A DNA stretch of 28,199 nt from Erysipelotrichaceae bacterium. Its GTDB lineage: Bacteria; Bacillota_I; Bacilli_A; Erysipelotrichales; Erysipelotrichaceae. Location of the stretch: positions 1 through 28,199 of the forward strand of contig JAIKXJ010000086.1 of assembly GCA_024684175.1 (NCBI GenBank). Direction: 5' to 3'. The translations under genes were made by a program, and so were the position numbers. The notes under the pieces are model-generated. The model was not told the origin of the DNA. It saw only the letters and a program-made list of their open reading frames with translations, and did no database searches. Position 1 is the first letter of the stretch, and the number at the start of each line of letters is the position of its first letter. This document shows positions 6,259 through 13,368 of the stretch, piece after piece.

Positions 6259-7605
6259 ATGGGAAAATATTTCGGAACAGACGGTTTCCGCGGGGAAGCC
6301 AATAAAGTATTGACCTTCGAACATGCGGTCAAGATCGGAAGATTCTTAGGCTGGTATTACGGCAAGCGTATCGACAAGAAATGCAAAGTCGTCATCGGCA
6401 AGGATACCAGAAGATCCTCCTACATGTTCGAATACGCATTGTGCACAGGCCTGATGGCCTCCGGTGCCGATGCCTACATCATGCATGTAACGACGACCCC
6501 CTCGGTCGCCTACATCACCAGAGTCGACGACTTCGACTGCGGCATCATGATCTCCGCATCCCACAACCCGTTTTACGACAACGGCATCAAACTGCTGAAC
6601 GTCAACGGTGAGAAGATGGATGAAGAGACGATCCTGATGGTCGAAGACTACATCGACGGCAAGATCGACATCCCGGTCGCCGACGGTGAAGAGATCGGCC
6701 GCACGGTCGACTACGTCGCCGGCAGAAACCGCTACATCGGCTATCTAATCTCAATGTCCAAATATTCCTTCAAAGGAAAGAAAGTCGGCCTGGACTTAGC
6801 CAACGGTGCAGCCTGGCAGATCGCCAGATCCGTCTTTGAAGCCTTAGGCGCCAAGACCTATGTAATCAATGACGAGCCTAACGGTTTCAACATCAATACC
6901 GACTGCGGTTCGACTCACATCGAACACTTGCAGAAATTCGTCGTTGAAAACCGTCTCGATATCGGATTCGCCTATGACGGCGATGCCGACAGATGCCTGT
7001 GTGTCGATGAAAAAGGCAATATCGTGACCGGCGATCACATCATGTATGTCTATGGCTTATACATGAAAGAAAGAGGAAAACTCATCAACAACAAGGTCGT
7101 CACGACCGTCATGTCCAACTTCGGCTTATACAAAGCCCTGGACAAAGTCGGCATCGAATACGAAAAGACCAAAGTCGGTGACAAATACGTCTACGAAAAC
7201 ATGGTCCGCAACGGCCACCGTATCGGCGGTGAACAGTCCGGTCACATCATTTTCACCAAGTATGCCACTACAGGTGACGGTATCCTGACTTCATTGAAGA
7301 TGATGGAAGTCATGCTGGCGAAAGAAAAACCGATGAGTGAACTGGCTGCACCGGTCGTCTTCTACCCGCAGGTCTTGAAGAACGTCAGAGTCAAATCCAA
7401 ACCGGAAGCGCAGAACGATCCGGATGTACAGGCTGCCGTCAAAAAAGTCGCGGAAGCCTTGGGCGACAACGGCCGCATCCTGGTCAGAGAATCCGGCACC
7501 GAGCCGGTGATCCGGGTCATGGTCGAAGCCGGAACGCACGAAGAGTGTGAAAGATACGTCGATGAGGTCATCGATGTCATCAAGGCAAAAGGCCATCTGG
7601 CTTGA
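6259..7605 (+). CDS. glmM: Phosphoglucosamine mutase
   Basis: Interconverts GlcN6P and GlcN1P for cell-wall precursor synthesis. The 448-aa length is standard for GlmM. Visible elements: N-terminal GTDGFRGEAN; the phosphoserine loop ISASHNP with catalytic S101; the Mg2+ loop DGDADR (about residue 236); the sugar-recognition GGEQSGH (about 325); and the C-terminal phosphate-binding RESGTEPVIRVM. AGAGG lies 8 nt before the ATG, overlapping the end of the acetyltransferase gene, and only 3 bp separate the genes. It completes the set GlcN6P to GlcN1P to GlcNAc1P under ribozyme control. It is followed by a strong terminator. Confidence 0.96.
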   Translation: MGKYFGTDGFRGEANKVLTFEHAVKIGRFLGWYYGKRIDKKCKVVIGKDTRRSSYMFEYALCTGLMASGADAYIMHVTTTPSVAYITRVDDFDCGIMISASHNPFYDNGIKLLNVNGEKMDEETILMVEDYIDGKIDIPVADGEEIGRTVDYVAGRNRYIGYLISMSKYSFKGKKVGLDLANGAAWQIARSVFEALGAKTYVINDEPNGFNINTDCGSTHIEHLQKFVVENRLDIGFAYDGDADRCLCVDEKGNIVTGDHIMYVYGLYMKERGKLINNKVVTTVMSNFGLYKALDKVGIEYEKTKVGDKYVYENMVRNGHRIGGEQSGHIIFTKYATTGDGILTSLKMMEVMLAKEKPMSELAAPVVFYPQVLKNVRVKSKPEAQNDPDVQAAVKKVAEALGDNGRILVRESGTEPVIRVMVEAGTHEECERYVDEVIDVIKAKGHLA

Positions 7606-7631
7606 TCCTGTTAAAAGATCATCAAATCACA

Positions 7632-7672
7632 AAAAAGTCTTATCGAACAAACAAAGTCCGATAAGACTTTTT
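7632..7672. terminator. Bidirectional terminator after glmM
   Basis: AAAAAGTCTTATCG (7632-7645) and CGATAAGACTTTTT (7659-7672) form a perfect 14-bp stem with a 13-nt loop. A/T runs on both sides let it work on either strand, between convergent genes. Confidence 0.9.
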
Positions 7673-7701
7673 ATATGATCTGAGCTCTTGACGTATTTCA
7701 C

Positions 7702-7730
7702 AAAAAAGCCCGTGTGCTCTCACACAGGCT
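7702..7730 (-). terminator. Terminator of the RarA-C-like gene
   Basis: On the minus strand AGCCTGTGTG pairs with CACACGGGCT around an AGAG loop (7707-7730) and is followed by six T (7702-7707). It lies 18 bp past the stop codon. Confidence 0.88.
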
Positions 7731-7747
7731 CTACGGATAAAACGATC

Positions 7748-8329
7748 TTATTCCTTCTTTTCCTTTTCTTCCTCTTCGTACATCGCATAAAGCTTCTTCC
7801 AGTACTGATCGTCGTAGTCTTCCCACAGCGGTTCGACCTTGGAAGCTTCATTCATGAAGTAAAAAACATCTCTGCCCAGCTCGAATCTTCCCTTGTTGGT
7901 ATGCATATCGATGGTCCACTCCGGGATCTCCGGGATCTCGCCTTTTTCGTTCTCCTTCATGATGATGTTCTTGATGTGATCGGTGGAACGTTCTTTCTTG
8001 CACTTGCACAGATAACGGATCGCATACAGGAAAAATAACGGACGGTCGCCGTCTCCGTACGGATACTCTTTGCGCAAAGTGTTCAACGTATTGACGATGA
8101 CCATCGCATTGGGATCGGCAAAACCGATATCTTCAACGGAAATGACCAATAAGCGGTTCCACATCTTTTCTTCATGGAAATTGGATGTCGCATATAACTC
8201 ATAGGCAAAACGCATCGCCAGGTCTTCCTGCCCTCTGCGGATGCATTTCTGCATCGCCGAGATCAATAAGTCTGCACTGATGCCGTGTTTTGAAACCGTA
8301 CTTGCCCAAGGATCGTAATATTCTGCCAT
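7748..8329 (-). CDS. Stand-alone RarA/MgsA C-terminal-domain-like protein
   Basis: The 193-aa protein resembles only the C-terminal oligomerisation region of the AAA+ replication-recombination factor RarA (MgsA/WRNIP1). Residues about 20-70 read like that family's helical core, with AMQKCIRRGQEDLA, RLLVISVEDIG and FADPNAM, where RarA proteins have a similar RRG.ED and IASEDIG.ADP. Walker A and B motifs and the sensor region are absent, and no ATPase gene lies upstream, so it is not a simple truncation inside the window. The C-terminus is acidic and Lys-rich. Start: ATG 8329 has GAGGGAG 6 nt upstream; a TTG at 8353 gives a longer frame without such support. It is convergent with glmM and has its own terminator. 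It may bind RarA or single-stranded DNA structures; function not established. Confidence 0.65.
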   Translation of the reverse strand: MAEYYDPWASTVSKHGISADLLISAMQKCIRRGQEDLAMRFAYELYATSNFHEEKMWNRLLVISVEDIGFADPNAMVIVNTLNTLRKEYPYGDGDRPLFFLYAIRYLCKCKKERSTDHIKNIIMKENEKGEIPEIPEWTIDMHTNKGRFELGRDVFYFMNEASKVEPLWEDYDDQYWKKLYAMYEEEEKEKKE

Positions 8330-8408
8330 GTTTTTCTCCCTCTTTTCTTTCAATTCCTATTTTACTATAACGGATCTGCGGAACATTTATTTCTTTTTCA
8401 AAGATCCT

Positions 8409-8591
8409 TCAGATGAGACCGAGCCGCTCCGCTTCCGCCAGGACCTCTTCATCGCTGAGATCATCAATGTTATAAACTTCCGCCGCTGCCGGAAGACCCA
8501 TCAAAAAGTCATCTCGTCCCATGACAGCAGCAGCCGTCCCGTAATAGTTTTTGAGCTGCTGACGCAGTTCATCGATATCGATCCTATCCAT
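8409..8591 (-). CDS. Small acidic hypothetical protein, 60 aa
   Basis: Not recognised. ATG 8591 has AAGGAAGG 6 nt upstream, a clear ribosome binding site, and a TATACT -10-like sequence lies about 35 nt before it. The protein is mostly helical in appearance (DELRQQLKNYYG, then SDEEVLAEAERLGLI) with a hydrophobic middle (AAAVMGRDDFLMGLPAAAEV). There is no signal peptide or Cys. The codon choice looks like its neighbours. It is same-strand and upstream of the RarA-C-like gene (80 bp gap), which may have its own promoter. Confidence 0.65.
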   Translation of the reverse strand: MDRIDIDELRQQLKNYYGTAAAVMGRDDFLMGLPAAAEVYNIDDLSDEEVLAEAERLGLI

Positions 8592-8714
8592 TTTAAACCT
8601 TCCTTTTTTATTTAATACTTCATAGTATACAGAAAACACGATCCGCAATCTTGAGACCGCAGTGATCCTTTGAAAAGATCCGTTTCAGATCACCGATCTG
8701 TCTTTCATCTTCGG

Positions 8715-8752
8715 GGATATTATATATCCGATCCCATCCGATGCATTATAAT
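8715..8752 (+). promoter_or_regulatory. Operator-like palindrome and -10 for the ECF S-component gene
   Basis: GGATAT-TAT-ATATCC (8715-8729) is an inverted repeat in the place where a -35 box would lie. The consensus TATAAT at 8747-8752 stands only 6 nt before the ATG at 8759. No Shine-Dalgarno is present, so a leaderless transcript is likely. The palindrome could bind a regulator that replaces the missing -35. Confidence 0.45.
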
Positions 8753-8758
8753 CAAATT

Positions 8759-9238
8759 ATGAAAAGAAGCCAAAAGATCGCCTTCCTGTCCTTAGGGATC
8801 GCCATATATGTCGTCCTGTCCGCTTTCGTCATCATTCCGATCGTCAACCGCATAAAACTCGACCTCGGCTACATCGTTTTCGGCATCTATCTCAATACCT
8901 TCGGCATGCCGGCAACGGTCGTCGGCGTCTTAGGCTGCATCCTGGCAGAACTTCTCAAAGGCGGATCGCTCCGCATCGCCTGGCCGATCGGACAGGCATT
9001 CATCGGTCTTTCTTTAGGGTATCTCCTTCCGAAAACGGAAAAGACCTGGCTGAAGATCGTATACTCCGTTATTTCCGTCTTCATCGGCATCGCTGTCATC
9101 AAGACCATCATCGAAGTCCTGATGTATCAGTTCCCCTGGGGGCTCAAGTTCGCCAGCAATCTCACTGCCTTTGTCATCGACGCCATCGCCTTAGTGATCG
9201 GGATCCTGCTGAACAAGAAGATCCGGATCTTCCGATAA
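8759..9238 (+). CDS. ECF transporter substrate-binding (S) component
   Basis: Integral membrane protein of about 159 aa with five to six hydrophobic segments. It resembles S components of energy-coupling factor transporters, which capture vitamins or related micronutrients and share an EcfAA'T module encoded elsewhere. The LDLGYIVFGIYLNTFG and GMPATVVGVLGCILAELLKGG segments are in the style of this superfamily: loop, then small-residue helix. The substrate is unknown, and no riboswitch is recognised upstream that would reveal it. ATG 8759 is chosen over ATG 8741 because TATAAT 8747-8752 would lie inside the longer frame. Its stop lies one base from the convergent prepilin peptidase stop. Confidence 0.75.
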   Translation: MKRSQKIAFLSLGIAIYVVLSAFVIIPIVNRIKLDLGYIVFGIYLNTFGMPATVVGVLGCILAELLKGGSLRIAWPIGQAFIGLSLGYLLPKTEKTWLKIVYSVISVFIGIAVIKTIIEVLMYQFPWGLKFASNLTAFVIDAIALVIGILLNKKIRIFR

Positions 9239-9239
9239 G

Positions 9240-10010
9240 CTATATCCCCATCCATCTCAAAAACAGATCCCCGTAATTCATGACCAGAAACAAAGCAAAG
9301 CCGATATATGGTCCAAAGGGGATCTTTTTCTTTCTGCCGATCCAGATGCCGATCAGGCCGAACAGGCTTGAAAACAAAAGCACAAGAACACCTTTGATAA
9401 AACCCGTATGCAGAACGGCTGCAAAGATCAGTTTGACATCCCCTCCGCCCAGGTTCTCCTTCCCGTTTGCCCGATCCAGGAAGACTGACAACGTATGGAT
9501 CATCAGACTCAGAAAAGAAGCGGAAAAAAGATCAGACAGCTCAAAGCCGATGAACAGAGACCGTATGAGCCAGTTCAGGATCCCTGCGAAGACGAAAAGA
9601 TCGGGAATGATGTACGAGAGCAGATCGACCAAAGAAAGTCCGTAAACGATACAAAACAGGCTCAGATCGAAAAACAGATCCGTTCCGATCTTTCCATAGC
9701 GCAGATACGTCAAGACAAAGACGACACCCAGGACCGCTTCACTTATAGGATAAGTCAGTGGAAGTTTTTGCTTGCAATAGCGGCAGCGTCCTTTCAGAAA
9801 GACAAAAGACAGGATCGGGATCAGATCCAAAGCCTGCAGTTTATGGCCGCAGACATCGCAATGGCTTCTTGAACGAAAGAAATCCTCCTTTTTCACGATA
9901 CGCATCGAAAGACAGTTCAAAAAACTGCCGAAGATGCTTCCGCAGATGAAAAAAGACAGAATGAAGAAAGACCGTTCATTCAAAAATGATCTGTAAAGTT
10001 CCGAATCCAT
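9240..10010 (-). CDS. Prepilin peptidase, A24 family
   Basis: Membrane aspartyl protease that cuts, and often N-methylates, type IV pilin-like precursors. The 256-aa protein has an N-terminal domain with two zinc-type CxxC pairs (CDVCGHK and CRYCKQK, about residues 51-84), then several TM helices. The two catalytic Asp motifs are visible: VDLLSYIIPD (about 126-136) and GGGDVKL (about 190). Length is typical of bifunctional PilD/ComC. No pilin, ATPase or competence pseudopilus gene is adjacent, so it is an orphan processing enzyme, perhaps for a com operon elsewhere. A weak TAAAAT -10-like sequence lies 11 nt before the ATG and no strong Shine-Dalgarno is seen. Confidence 0.9.
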   Translation of the reverse strand: MDSELYRSFLNERSFFILSFFICGSIFGSFLNCLSMRIVKKEDFFRSRSHCDVCGHKLQALDLIPILSFVFLKGRCRYCKQKLPLTYPISEAVLGVVFVLTYLRYGKIGTDLFFDLSLFCIVYGLSLVDLLSYIIPDLFVFAGILNWLIRSLFIGFELSDLFSASFLSLMIHTLSVFLDRANGKENLGGGDVKLIFAAVLHTGFIKGVLVLLFSSLFGLIGIWIGRKKKIPFGPYIGFALFLVMNYGDLFLRWMGI

Positions 10011-10059
10011 TTCGCATGCCTATTTTAACACAACCATTCAGTAAATGATTCCCAAGTTG

Positions 10060-10089
10060 AAAAAGGTCATCTCCCTAAGGAAATGACCT
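10060..10089 (-). terminator. Terminator of the beta-helix lipoprotein gene
   Basis: On the minus strand AGGTCAT (10089-10083) pairs with ATGACCT (10070-10064), with an inner CC/GG pair, followed by a run of T (10064-10060). It lies within 10-40 bp of the stop codon at 10099. Confidence 0.8.
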
Positions 10090-10098
10090 CATCTTCGA

Positions 10099-11544
10099 TC
10101 ATCCGTTTTGATCACCCGGCTTGCCCGAAGGCTTTTCGCCGTCCGGTCTTTCCGGCGGTGTGCCGTCCTCTCCCGGACCGTGCCCTCCGTCTGCCGGCAT
10201 ATCCGGCATCGATCCGTTATGATGGTCAGAAGAGCTGAGGACTATTTCGATCGCCTCGCCCTCACTTGCCTGACCTTCTTCGTATTCCGTACCGTTCACA
10301 TACAGCTTATGGCCGTTCAGATCGATGGCATCGGCATCGCAAGTCAATGAAGTGATATAAGAATCTTCCGTCAGCGTCCAGACGGAACCGTTTTCGATCT
10401 CGACATAGACTTCTCCTTCTTCCCCGTCCACATTGATCGAACCGGTGAAAACGGAAGAGTTTTTCAAATAGAGGTTGAGATCAGAGATATCATCAACCAG
10501 GATATCACCGTCGATGTTCTGCTTTGACGCATACAATGTTACGTGTCCGCCGTTGGAACCTTCGCTGCCCCAGCCGGCTGCTTCCGCTCTTAAGAAAATA
10601 CCGTCAGGATCTTCATTGGTGACCGTCACATCGCTCAGACGGATCTCAGCGACCGTATTGTTGACAAAGAAGATGTCGCCGTTCTTGTTGGTCAGACTGC
10701 CGCCGTTCATCGTGAAACTTGCCAGGCCTTCATCCGCATCGCCCGACATCGACTGGTAGATCATGACTGCCTGATACGTATCGGACTTGTCGGAATTCTT
10801 GGAATTATTGTCCGCAACAAGAGTCACATCATTCAATGTCACGCTGTTTTGTCCTTCCACGACGACGCCTTGTGAAGATGTCGATTCCAGATAGGCATCA
10901 TTGACAGTGATATCCGCAGTCGAATAGATCGCCGGAGAACCCTTGCCGTCGGTGATATAAGAGCCGCCCGTCACATTCACGGTACCGCCGCCCCGGTCGG
11001 AACGGATCGCCGCGGAAGAATTACCGATCGTGTGAACGTTCAGGTTCTCCGCATTCATCACAGCTCCGCCGGTCGTCATCAGACCGCCGGAACAATTCCC
11101 GGAAGTCTCGATCAGCGAATCCGAGATGTTCACCGTCGTTCCTTCTCCGTAGGAGAAGACACCGTTGGCATGGGTTCCGTCCGTCTCGACAACGATCTCC
11201 GTCAAATTCAGCGTCGCTCCGTCATACGCGTAGACCGCCGCATTCTCACCATAGAAGTCCGCCTCATCGCCGGAGGAATCACCGGTCTTGTTGACGGCGA
11301 TATTGGCGTAAGAGGCTTCTGTTCCGTTCACCTCGATGGCATGGCCGCCATCCCCATCGTTTTCATATGTTTCATCGATCGTGATATCGTCCTTGCTGAT
11401 CAAAGTTGTTTCTTTCGTACCAGCTGTTTCAACACTGTTCGTATCTGCAGTATCCGATGCTTCAGCTGTTTCTTCGTCGGAAGAACAGCCGGAGATCATC
11501 AGACATAAGATCACAGATAATATACCAAGCTTTTTCTTATTCAT
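10099..11544 (-). CDS. Surface lipoprotein with right-handed beta-helix-like repeats
   Basis: A 481-aa exported lipoprotein. The N-terminus is a lipoprotein signal (KKK, hydrophobic core, lipobox ISGC with C20). After a short Ser/Asp/Thr-rich linker, about residues 60-400 hold irregular repeats of the type 'GG...VNVTGGSYI', 'ITVNDAYLES', 'NSVTLNDVTL', a pattern of stacked strands typical of pectate-lyase-like or adhesin beta helices. The tail (about 430-481) is Gly/Pro/Asp/His-rich, low complexity and probably wall-spanning or metal-binding. No catalytic site is recognised, so adhesin or carbohydrate-binding is a guess. Start: ATG 11544 has AGGAGG upstream; longer frames lack a signal at the right place. 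It is monocistronic with its own terminator. Confidence 0.75.
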   Translation of the reverse strand: MNKKKLGILSVILCLMISGCSSDEETAEASDTADTNSVETAGTKETTLISKDDITIDETYENDGDGGHAIEVNGTEASYANIAVNKTGDSSGDEADFYGENAAVYAYDGATLNLTEIVVETDGTHANGVFSYGEGTTVNISDSLIETSGNCSGGLMTTGGAVMNAENLNVHTIGNSSAAIRSDRGGGTVNVTGGSYITDGKGSPAIYSTADITVNDAYLESTSSQGVVVEGQNSVTLNDVTLVADNNSKNSDKSDTYQAVMIYQSMSGDADEGLASFTMNGGSLTNKNGDIFFVNNTVAEIRLSDVTVTNEDPDGIFLRAEAAGWGSEGSNGGHVTLYASKQNIDGDILVDDISDLNLYLKNSSVFTGSINVDGEEGEVYVEIENGSVWTLTEDSYITSLTCDADAIDLNGHKLYVNGTEYEEGQASEGEAIEIVLSSSDHHNGSMPDMPADGGHGPGEDGTPPERPDGEKPSGKPGDQNG

Positions 11545-11571
11545 CGTGCTTGTCCTCCTCTTGATGGAAGT

Positions 11572-11605
11572 ATTGTATCGTATCATTTCTGAACTCCGTC
11601 TGAAC
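11572..11605 (-). promoter_or_regulatory. Promoter with tandem GTTCAGA repeats before the lipoprotein gene
   Basis: On the minus strand GTTCAGA occurs at 11605-11599 and 11594-11588, an 11-bp period (one helical turn). A TACAAT -10-like hexamer follows at 11577-11572. The repeats cover the place of the -35 box, an arrangement common for activator or response-regulator binding sites. No such regulator is in the window. Confidence 0.45.
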
Positions 11606-11707
11606 TTTTCAAGAAGAATAGATGAACAATCAAGCGGCATATGGACTTAATGGGTTTTTCCGATTTTCATTCTAAAGATCTTATATTTATGTATTTAAAA
11701 ATAATTT

Positions 11708-11762
11708 TGATTAATTGAACGATTTTTGATATTATTATATTGAATTAACTAATTCGTTAATT
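11708..11762 (+). promoter_or_regulatory. Promoter and autoregulatory operator of the toxin-antitoxin pair
   Basis: TTGATT (11708-11713), a 16-nt spacer and TATTAT (11730-11735) form the promoter in an AT-rich stretch. Immediately downstream AATTAAC (11743-11749) and GTTAATT (11756-11762) form a perfect 7-bp inverted repeat with a 6-nt spacer, at the expected transcript start. Repression there by the HigA-like HTH is likely. Confidence 0.55.
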
Positions 11763-11776
11763 TCATGAGGTTATAA

Positions 11777-12112
11777 TTGAAGATATCTTTTTTTTCTAAA
11801 AAAGTTGAAAAATGCTTCTCGGATTATTCCAGAATGAAAAGAATGATCGATCCTGAATGGGTCAGGATCATCAAGAAGCACATAGACCGGATCGAGGCTT
11901 CAAATGATTTTGACATTTTCTTAAGCATCGGCCTCGGGCATCCTGAACCTTTGACCGGTGATCAATCAGGAATGTGGTCTTTAAGGATATCAGCGAATGT
12001 TCGCCTTGTTTTTGCACCTATCAACTATACCGAAAAGACAAAATGTACCGAAATAAGAATCAAAGGAGTTGCAGACTATCATGGCAGTAAACCGACGTGG
12101 TATATCCCTTGA
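11777..12112 (+). CDS. higB: HigB-like toxin (RelE/ParE superfamily mRNA interferase)
   Basis: Predicted ribosome-dependent mRNA endonuclease of a type II toxin-antitoxin system. The 111-aa protein shows the HigB plan: an N-terminal helix with the ISFFSKKVEKCF start, helical middle, then strands with PLTGDQSGMWSLRISANVRLVF and a C-terminal ADYHG, matching the family's L.GDR.G.WSIRVS..WRI.F and VDYH signatures. Start is TTG 11777, 6 nt after TGAGG; the nearby ATG at 11765 runs into a stop. It overlaps the antitoxin gene by 32 bp, in toxin-first order, which is usual for higBA. It has AT-rich flanks and simpler codon use than neighbours, suggesting horizontal arrival. Confidence 0.85.
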   Translation: MKISFFSKKVEKCFSDYSRMKRMIDPEWVRIIKKHIDRIEASNDFDIFLSIGLGHPEPLTGDQSGMWSLRISANVRLVFAPINYTEKTKCTEIRIKGVADYHGSKPTWYIP

Positions 12113-13175
12113 TCTGTTGATCCATCCCGGAGAAACGATCAAAGATGTTCTCGAAGAACGAAGCATTTCTCAAAAAGAACTTTCGAAAAGAGCCGGAGTC
12201 TCGGAACCTTTTATCAGTGATGTTATCTTAGGGAAAAAAGACATTTCAAAGACTCTTGCGATCGGACTCGAATATGCATTGAACATTCCGAGCTCCTTTT
12301 GGCTGAATTTACAAGCAAATTATGATGCACAGCTTCTTATCTGCAAAGAAAACGAATCCATTACCGAAGAGGAGATCTATGCACTGGATTCTTTGAAAGA
12401 TATCATCGCTTTTTTTGTTAAAGCCGATCTTATTCCAAAAAGACTGACCAAAAACGAGAAAGTGATCTCATTGAGGAAGGTTCTTCATATCAGCAATCTC
12501 GGCGACTTGAATAAGCTCATCCCGGAGGGATCTTTCAGGATCAAAGATGATTCATCGATCGATCCGATAACACTGGGAGCATGGGTCTGCATGTGCAAGA
12601 ATAAAACGGTTGATGGATCTAGCTCGGAAGCATTCGATCCTGATGCGATCCCTTTTCTCATCAAAGAGCTTAAACAATCCATGTTCTTAAGACCGGAAGA
12701 TTTACAGGCAGAGCTTCCTAAGCTTCTATCAAGATATGGGATCCGTCTGTCGCTCATGCCTCATTTCCGCGGAGTTCCGGTTCAAGGATATATCACCAAA
12801 AACGGCAGTCGATCATACGATATGTTTCTGACGAACAGAAGAAAATCAGCCGATATCATATGGTTCTCCTTGTTTCATGAATTAGGACATATCGTAAACG
12901 GCGATCTGAAAAGAAATGAAAGCTATTTGGACCCGGATCAAAGATCTGACAACGATATGGAAAAGAAAGCAGATCGTTTTGCAAGCTCAGCTTTACTGGA
13001 TCCGGAAGCTTTCCGCATTTTCCTTGAAAGAGAAGATTATTCTCTTGATGCGATCGAAGAATTCGCTGAGCAGCAAAACGTCCCCTCTTTTATCGTAATA
13101 GGAAGACTCCAAAAAGAAGGCATCTTAAAATGGGAGTATTATCACGAACATAAGCCCAAATACGAGTGGAACTAA
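12081..13175 (+). CDS. HigA-like antitoxin fused to ImmA/IrrE metallopeptidase domain
   Basis: A 364-aa two-domain protein. Residues about 10-90 are a HigA-type HTH_XRE (HPGETIKDVLEERSISQKEL, then RAGVSEPFISDVI), which binds the operator and neutralises HigB. A middle linker region (about 90-220) of unclear fold follows. Residues about 225-350 are an ImmA/IrrE-type zinc peptidase, with FHELGH (H266, E267, H270) and a downstream EKKADRFASSALLD where the third zinc ligand of this family usually lies. Canonical HigA is about 100 aa, so this is a long fusion. Start: ATG 12081 is preferred, with AAAGGAG 12 nt upstream; TTG 12069 would add four residues. The HTH alone could serve as antitoxin; the protease may process the repressor or sense stress. 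The C-terminus ends at a strong terminator. Confidence 0.85.
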   Translation: MAVNRRGISLDLLIHPGETIKDVLEERSISQKELSKRAGVSEPFISDVILGKKDISKTLAIGLEYALNIPSSFWLNLQANYDAQLLICKENESITEEEIYALDSLKDIIAFFVKADLIPKRLTKNEKVISLRKVLHISNLGDLNKLIPEGSFRIKDDSSIDPITLGAWVCMCKNKTVDGSSSEAFDPDAIPFLIKELKQSMFLRPEDLQAELPKLLSRYGIRLSLMPHFRGVPVQGYITKNGSRSYDMFLTNRRKSADIIWFSLFHELGHIVNGDLKRNESYLDPDQRSDNDMEKKADRFASSALLDPEAFRIFLEREDYSLDAIEEFAEQQNVPSFIVIGRLQKEGILKWEYYHEHKPKYEWN

Positions 13176-13177
13176 AA

Positions 13178-13222
13178 AAAACGGGCACATATCGCCAATA
13201 AGCGTCGATGTGTGCTCGTTTT
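13178..13222. terminator. Bidirectional terminator between the TA pair and the OAD operon
   Basis: AAAACGGGCACATATCG (13178-13194) pairs over 17 bp with CGATGTGTGCTCGTTTT (13206-13222), with two wobble pairs and an 11-nt loop. It has T-rich tails on both strands (eight A at 13174-13181 serve the minus strand), so it ends both convergent units. Confidence 0.9.
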
Positions 13223-13223
13223 C

Positions 13224-13358
13224 TTATTTCTTAGTCGTGAATACCTTGTTCAGGACGATCGTCGATAAAGCGATGATCCCTAAGGCAAAGAACAGACCGA
13301 CCTCTCCCTTGAAGATGTAGATCAGGTTGTTCACGAAGTTCATCGGTGTAAAGCTCAT
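13224..13358 (-). CDS. 44-aa single-pass membrane protein at the end of the decarboxylase operon
   Basis: A short gene easily missed by length cut-offs. On the minus strand ATG 13358 is preceded by GGAGG at the end of oadB, whose stop (TAG) overlaps the site, and the frame closes at TAA 13226-13224. The product has an amphipathic N-terminus (MSFTPMNFVNNLIYIFKG), one predicted TM helix (about 19-36, EVGLFFALGIIALSTIVLNK) and a short basic tail. It follows oadB with an 11-bp gap and precedes the operon's terminator. By position it could be an accessory subunit of the Na+-pumping decarboxylase, as the small epsilon subunit is in methylmalonyl-CoA decarboxylases. Sequence similarity to any known subunit was not recognised; role inferred. 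Confidence 0.75.
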   Translation of the reverse strand: MSFTPMNFVNNLIYIFKGEVGLFFALGIIALSTIVLNKVFTTKK

Positions 13359-13368
13359 TCTTGACCTC

